Source: Anaeroglomus sp964550565 (GTDB lineage Bacteria; Planctomycetota; Phycisphaerae; Sedimentisphaerales; Anaerohalosphaeraceae). Taken from it: 64,000 nucleotides of DNA. The notes under the pieces were generated by a model. That model saw only the letters and a program-made list of their open reading frames with translations. It was not told where the DNA came from and made no database searches. Each line of letters opens with the position of its first letter. The first letter of the stretch is position 1. Position numbers and translations under genes: made by a program. The stretch spans positions 23,384 through 87,383 of the forward strand of contig CAZKAI010000001.1 of assembly GCA_964550565.1 (NCBI GenBank), in the 5' to 3' direction. Positions 62,304-64,000 of this stretch are shown here, piece after piece.

Positions 62304-62379
62304 ATATTATACTTCTAATAAAACCAAAGTATTATCCTGATATATTCTTTCCTTTCTTAAAGATTTTCATTTTTTTGCA

Positions 62380-62408
62380 TTGACAGATATTAAGTTTTCG
62401 TGTTAATA
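62380..62408 (+). promoter_or_regulatory. Predicted promoter of the Rrf2 regulator gene
   Basis: TTGACA (62380-62385) and TTAATA (62403-62408) are 17 bases apart, 34 bases before the ATG at 62442. A strong -35 and a fair -10 box. Confidence 0.65.
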
Positions 62409-62427
62409 TACGACTATATAAGTCGTA
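62409..62427. promoter_or_regulatory. Operator-like palindrome over the predicted Rrf2 transcription start
   Basis: TACGACT-ATATA-AGTCGTA, perfect 7-base arms with a 5-base centre, directly after the -10 box. Position and symmetry fit autorepression by the Rrf2 protein. Confidence 0.6.
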
Positions 62428-62441
62428 CTAAGGTGTGGCAC

Positions 62442-62906
62442 ATGAAAATATCCATGAAAACAGATTATGCGTTGCGGGTGTTGTTTACGCTGGTGGAACA
62501 TTACCAGCGAGGGCCAATCCCTATTCGGGAGCTTGCTCGCCGCAACGAAGTTCCCAAGCGGTTTCTGGAGCAGATTATGCTCGAGATGAAATCGCGGGGC
62601 TGGGTCCAGAGTACGATGGGCAAGCAGGGCGGTTATATCCTGGCCAAAAGCCCGGATAAAATCACCGCCGGCGAAGTTATCCGGCATTTTGACGGCGTAT
62701 TGGCGCCCATCGGCTGTGTTTCGGTTTACCATTATGAATCCTGCACACAGGAGCCAGTGTGTCGTTTTCGCAGGCTGTTTTTAGATGTACGTAATCATGC
62801 AGCTCAATTGATGGATTCTGCGACACTGGAAAGCATTTATCGTGGTGTCCCGGTTCGACGGGATGAAGTCTTTAATATGGAGTTGATTGGCGGAGCAGGG
62901 ATATAG
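62442..62906 (+). CDS. Rrf2 family transcriptional regulator with three cysteines
   Basis: 154 residues. MKISMKTDYALRVLFTLVEH is the Rrf2 opening, followed by the winged helix (IRELARRNEVPKRFLEQIML, GKQGGYILAK). Cys92, Cys101 and Cys107 (C-x8-C-x5-C) lie where IscR and NsrR bind an Fe-S cluster, so it may sense iron, redox state or nitric oxide; a CymR-like role in sulfur control is the alternative. The ATG at 62442 is chosen because it fits the family N-terminus. Two near-identical operator-like repeats lie before it and before the next gene. Confidence 0.9.
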   Translation: MKISMKTDYALRVLFTLVEHYQRGPIPIRELARRNEVPKRFLEQIMLEMKSRGWVQSTMGKQGGYILAKSPDKITAGEVIRHFDGVLAPIGCVSVYHYESCTQEPVCRFRRLFLDVRNHAAQLMDSATLESIYRGVPVRRDEVFNMELIGGAGI

Positions 62907-62923
62907 TTTTTTTGTAATTTAAG

Positions 62924-62942
62924 TACGACTAAAATGGTCGAA
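62924..62942. promoter_or_regulatory. Second operator-like repeat, before the YezD-like gene
   Basis: TACGACT-AAAAT-GGTCGAA repeats the left arm exactly, and the right arm keeps the GTCG core and the same 5-base centre as the site at 62409-62427. It starts 31 bases before the start codon of the YezD-like gene. Confidence 0.5.
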
Positions 62943-62954
62943 TAATGAGGCGGT

Positions 62955-63146
62955 ATGGGAATGAAGATTAATCAGGATGCGGATTGGCTGGATGTGGTCA
63001 GGAAGACAATCGAGGGCGTGGATTATGGTGTGGTTTCGATTGTGATTCACAATTCCAGAGTCGTCCAGGTGGAACGAACCCAAAAGATACGATTTGATTC
63101 AGGCAACGAGATAAAAGGAGTGCCTGCAAAGGAGATACAGCGATGA
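62955..63146 (+). CDS. YezD/DUF2292-like small protein
   Basis: 63 residues. DWLDVVRKTIEGVDYGVVSIVIHNSRVVQVERTQKIRF is the whole core of this family, quoted here by its key parts: VRKTIEG, YGVVSIVIHNSRVVQVE, EKTxKxRF-like ERTQKIRF. Members often sit beside sulfate or cysteine transport genes. Function is unknown, possibly a small regulator or adaptor. It lies between the Rrf2 gene and the porin gene and probably shares their control. The start could also be the ATG six bases downstream. Confidence 0.85.
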   Translation: MGMKINQDADWLDVVRKTIEGVDYGVVSIVIHNSRVVQVERTQKIRFDSGNEIKGVPAKEIQR

Positions 63147-63165
63147 CATAGTGTTAGTAAACGAA

Positions 63166-63275
63166 GTCCGAGATCAACCTACCGGAGCACCCGGCGGCAC
63201 GATAAAAATAAAAGGCAGGTCTGACCGGACACCCGGAAGATCCGAGCTATGCGAGTAATCGCAGAAAGGATCTTT
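63166..63275 (+). ncRNA. Structured 5' leader of the porin gene, candidate riboswitch or RNA thermosensor
   Basis: About 110 bases. Two hairpins share CCGG arms: CCGG-agcac-CCGG (63182-63194) and CCGG-acac-CCGG (63225-63236). A third, AAGATCC (63237-63243) with GGATCTT (63268-63274), encloses GCGA-gtaa-TCGC and takes up part of the AAAGGA ribosome-binding site. GTCCG (63166-63170) could pair with CGGAC (63226-63230) instead, and AGATC (63171-63175) with GATCT (63269-63273), so two competing folds exist. No known RNA class was recognised. Confidence 0.45.
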
Positions 63276-64000
63276 ATGGTCAAGGTTTACGCAACACTAA
63301 TCGTATTTGGAGTAGTATTTTTGAGTGGCCGGGCGTTCCCGGAAAATGAACCGGCAGGTTTGACAGAAACACAAATAAATGAAATAAAAAGTCTTGAACA
63401 GCGGATTGTCGAATTGGAACAGCAGCAAAAAATATTAGCCCGCAAGTGGGAAATTGAGCAGCAGGCGGCAGCGGAAAAAACCAAGACGGCGCCGGTGGTG
63501 ACCGCCAACAGCAAGGATGGTTTTTCGCTGAAGAGTGCCGATGGCGATTTCAGCCTGCGGTTTCGCGGGCTGATCCAGGCCGATACGCGTTCGGTCGGCG
63601 GTTCTTCGGGTTCTCTGGCGGATGATACCTTTACGCTTCGCCGGATTCGTCCGATTTTTGAGGGGACATTGTGGAAGGATATCGATTTTAAGATTGTTCC
63701 GGATTTTGGCGGCGGGTCGTCATCGCTTCAGGACGCTTATCTTGATTTTAAGTTTCTGCCGGAATTTAAGGTCCGGGCCGGACGGTTCAAATCTCCTTTT
63801 GGGATTGAGCGGCTGCAATCCAGCTCCAATACTCTGTTTAATGAATTGGGACTGCCATCCAACCTGACACCCAACTATGATATTGGCGCTGCGATATTTG
63901 GCGACTTGTATGGTGGCAAACTGGGTTATACGGTTGGCGTGCTGAATGGTGCTGCGGATAATGCCAGTATCGATTCAGACATCGACAACAATAAAGAAGT
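63276..64000 (+). CDS. Phosphate-selective porin O/P family outer-membrane protein (3' partial)
   Basis: 241 residues visible; the gene runs off the window end. Signal peptide (1-20, ending SGRAFPE), a short coiled coil (about 31-68; IKSLEQRIVELEQQQKIL), then beta-barrel strands of the OprO/OprP type: FSLRFRGLIQADTR, FTLRRIRPIFEGTL, IDFKIVPDFGG, FKVRAGRFKSPFGIERLQS and NYDIGAAIFGDL. The FRGLIQAD and GRFKSPFGIERLQS motifs are characteristic. It forms a trimeric channel for anions such as phosphate or, given the YezD and Rrf2 neighbours, perhaps sulfate. Confidence 0.92.
   Translation, partial: MVKVYATLIVFGVVFLSGRAFPENEPAGLTETQINEIKSLEQRIVELEQQQKILARKWEIEQQAAAEKTKTAPVVTANSKDGFSLKSADGDFSLRFRGLIQADTRSVGGSSGSLADDTFTLRRIRPIFEGTLWKDIDFKIVPDFGGGSSSLQDAYLDFKFLPEFKVRAGRFKSPFGIERLQSSSNTLFNELGLPSNLTPNYDIGAAIFGDLYGGKLGYTVGVLNGAADNASIDSDIDNNKE

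Noticed and set aside
1..64000. tRNA, rRNA and CRISPR arrays
   Set aside because: Intergenic regions were read for TTCGA-type T-loops, rRNA blocks and regularly spaced repeats; none was found.

Overview
The window looks like chromosomal DNA from a metagenome-assembled planctomycete of the class Phycisphaerae (Sedimentisphaerales/Anaerohalosphaera-like). The reasons are: paired ECF sigma and FecR anti-sigma genes next to LamG proteins, a PEP-CTERM sorting tail, five proteins ending in short dockerin-like motifs, abundant plant- or algal-polysaccharide enzymes, and Gram-negative envelope genes (kdsA, mlaD, OprO/P-type porin). The assignment rests on gene style, because there is no rRNA gene to confirm it. 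No tRNA, rRNA, CRISPR array, prophage or intact insertion sequence was seen. Four runs of exactly 100 N mark scaffold joins. Two of them (29605-29704 and 52673-52772) are flanked by identical 55-bp sequences, so the real sequence is probably continuous there.

Region 1 (1-5602) is a surface-polysaccharide biosynthesis cluster: a partial sugar-nucleotide decarboxylase/epimerase, a DUF268 protein, an FkbM methyltransferase, two glycosyltransferases, a left-handed beta-helix acetyltransferase and a SAM methyltransferase. Region 2 (5612-11502, minus strand) is a tight GH3-GH9-GH95 operon. Its promoter carries a perfect 19-bp palindrome over the -35 box. The enzyme set fits fucosylated xyloglucan or a related beta-glucan. 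Region 3 (11980-17125, minus) is an ECF sigma - FecR/NPCBM anti-sigma - PEP-CTERM LamG - LamG/Ig/dockerin operon. Region 4 (17538-24339, plus) is a pectin/rhamnogalacturonan operon: a beta-propeller-GH28 fusion, a GH106-CE12 fusion and a PL10 pectate lyase. Region 5 (24395-28493, minus) repeats the sigma-FecR-LamG layout, with a scaffold gap at the sigma/FecR junction. A PL11 rhamnogalacturonan lyase (28760-32073) is divergent from it.

Region 6 (32208-35493) is housekeeping: trpS, scpA and a four-CBS-domain protein. Region 7 (35910-48125) has secreted proteins of unknown function, a ThiD2-ThiE fusion preceded by a candidate small RNA, a 1,915-residue repeat protein ending in a thioredoxin-like domain, ExbD, and a 58-residue Cys-rich membrane peptide. 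Region 8 (48137-61089, minus) is a long housekeeping run: membrane protein, NusG/RfaH paralog, Xer recombinase, radical SAM protein, kdsA, lipid kinase, CYTH protein, mlaD, MerR regulator, rnpA, GspF-like protein, EIIA-like protein, coiled-coil lipoprotein and accA. Region 9 (61422-64000, plus) has tyrA and then an Rrf2 regulator - YezD-like protein - porin group, with two matching operator-like repeats and a structured leader that can hide the porin ribosome-binding site.

The main biological theme is capture and breakdown of pectic and xyloglucan-like polysaccharides, with two cell-surface sigma/anti-sigma operons beside the enzymes. All functions are inferred from sequence reading alone; no database search was run.
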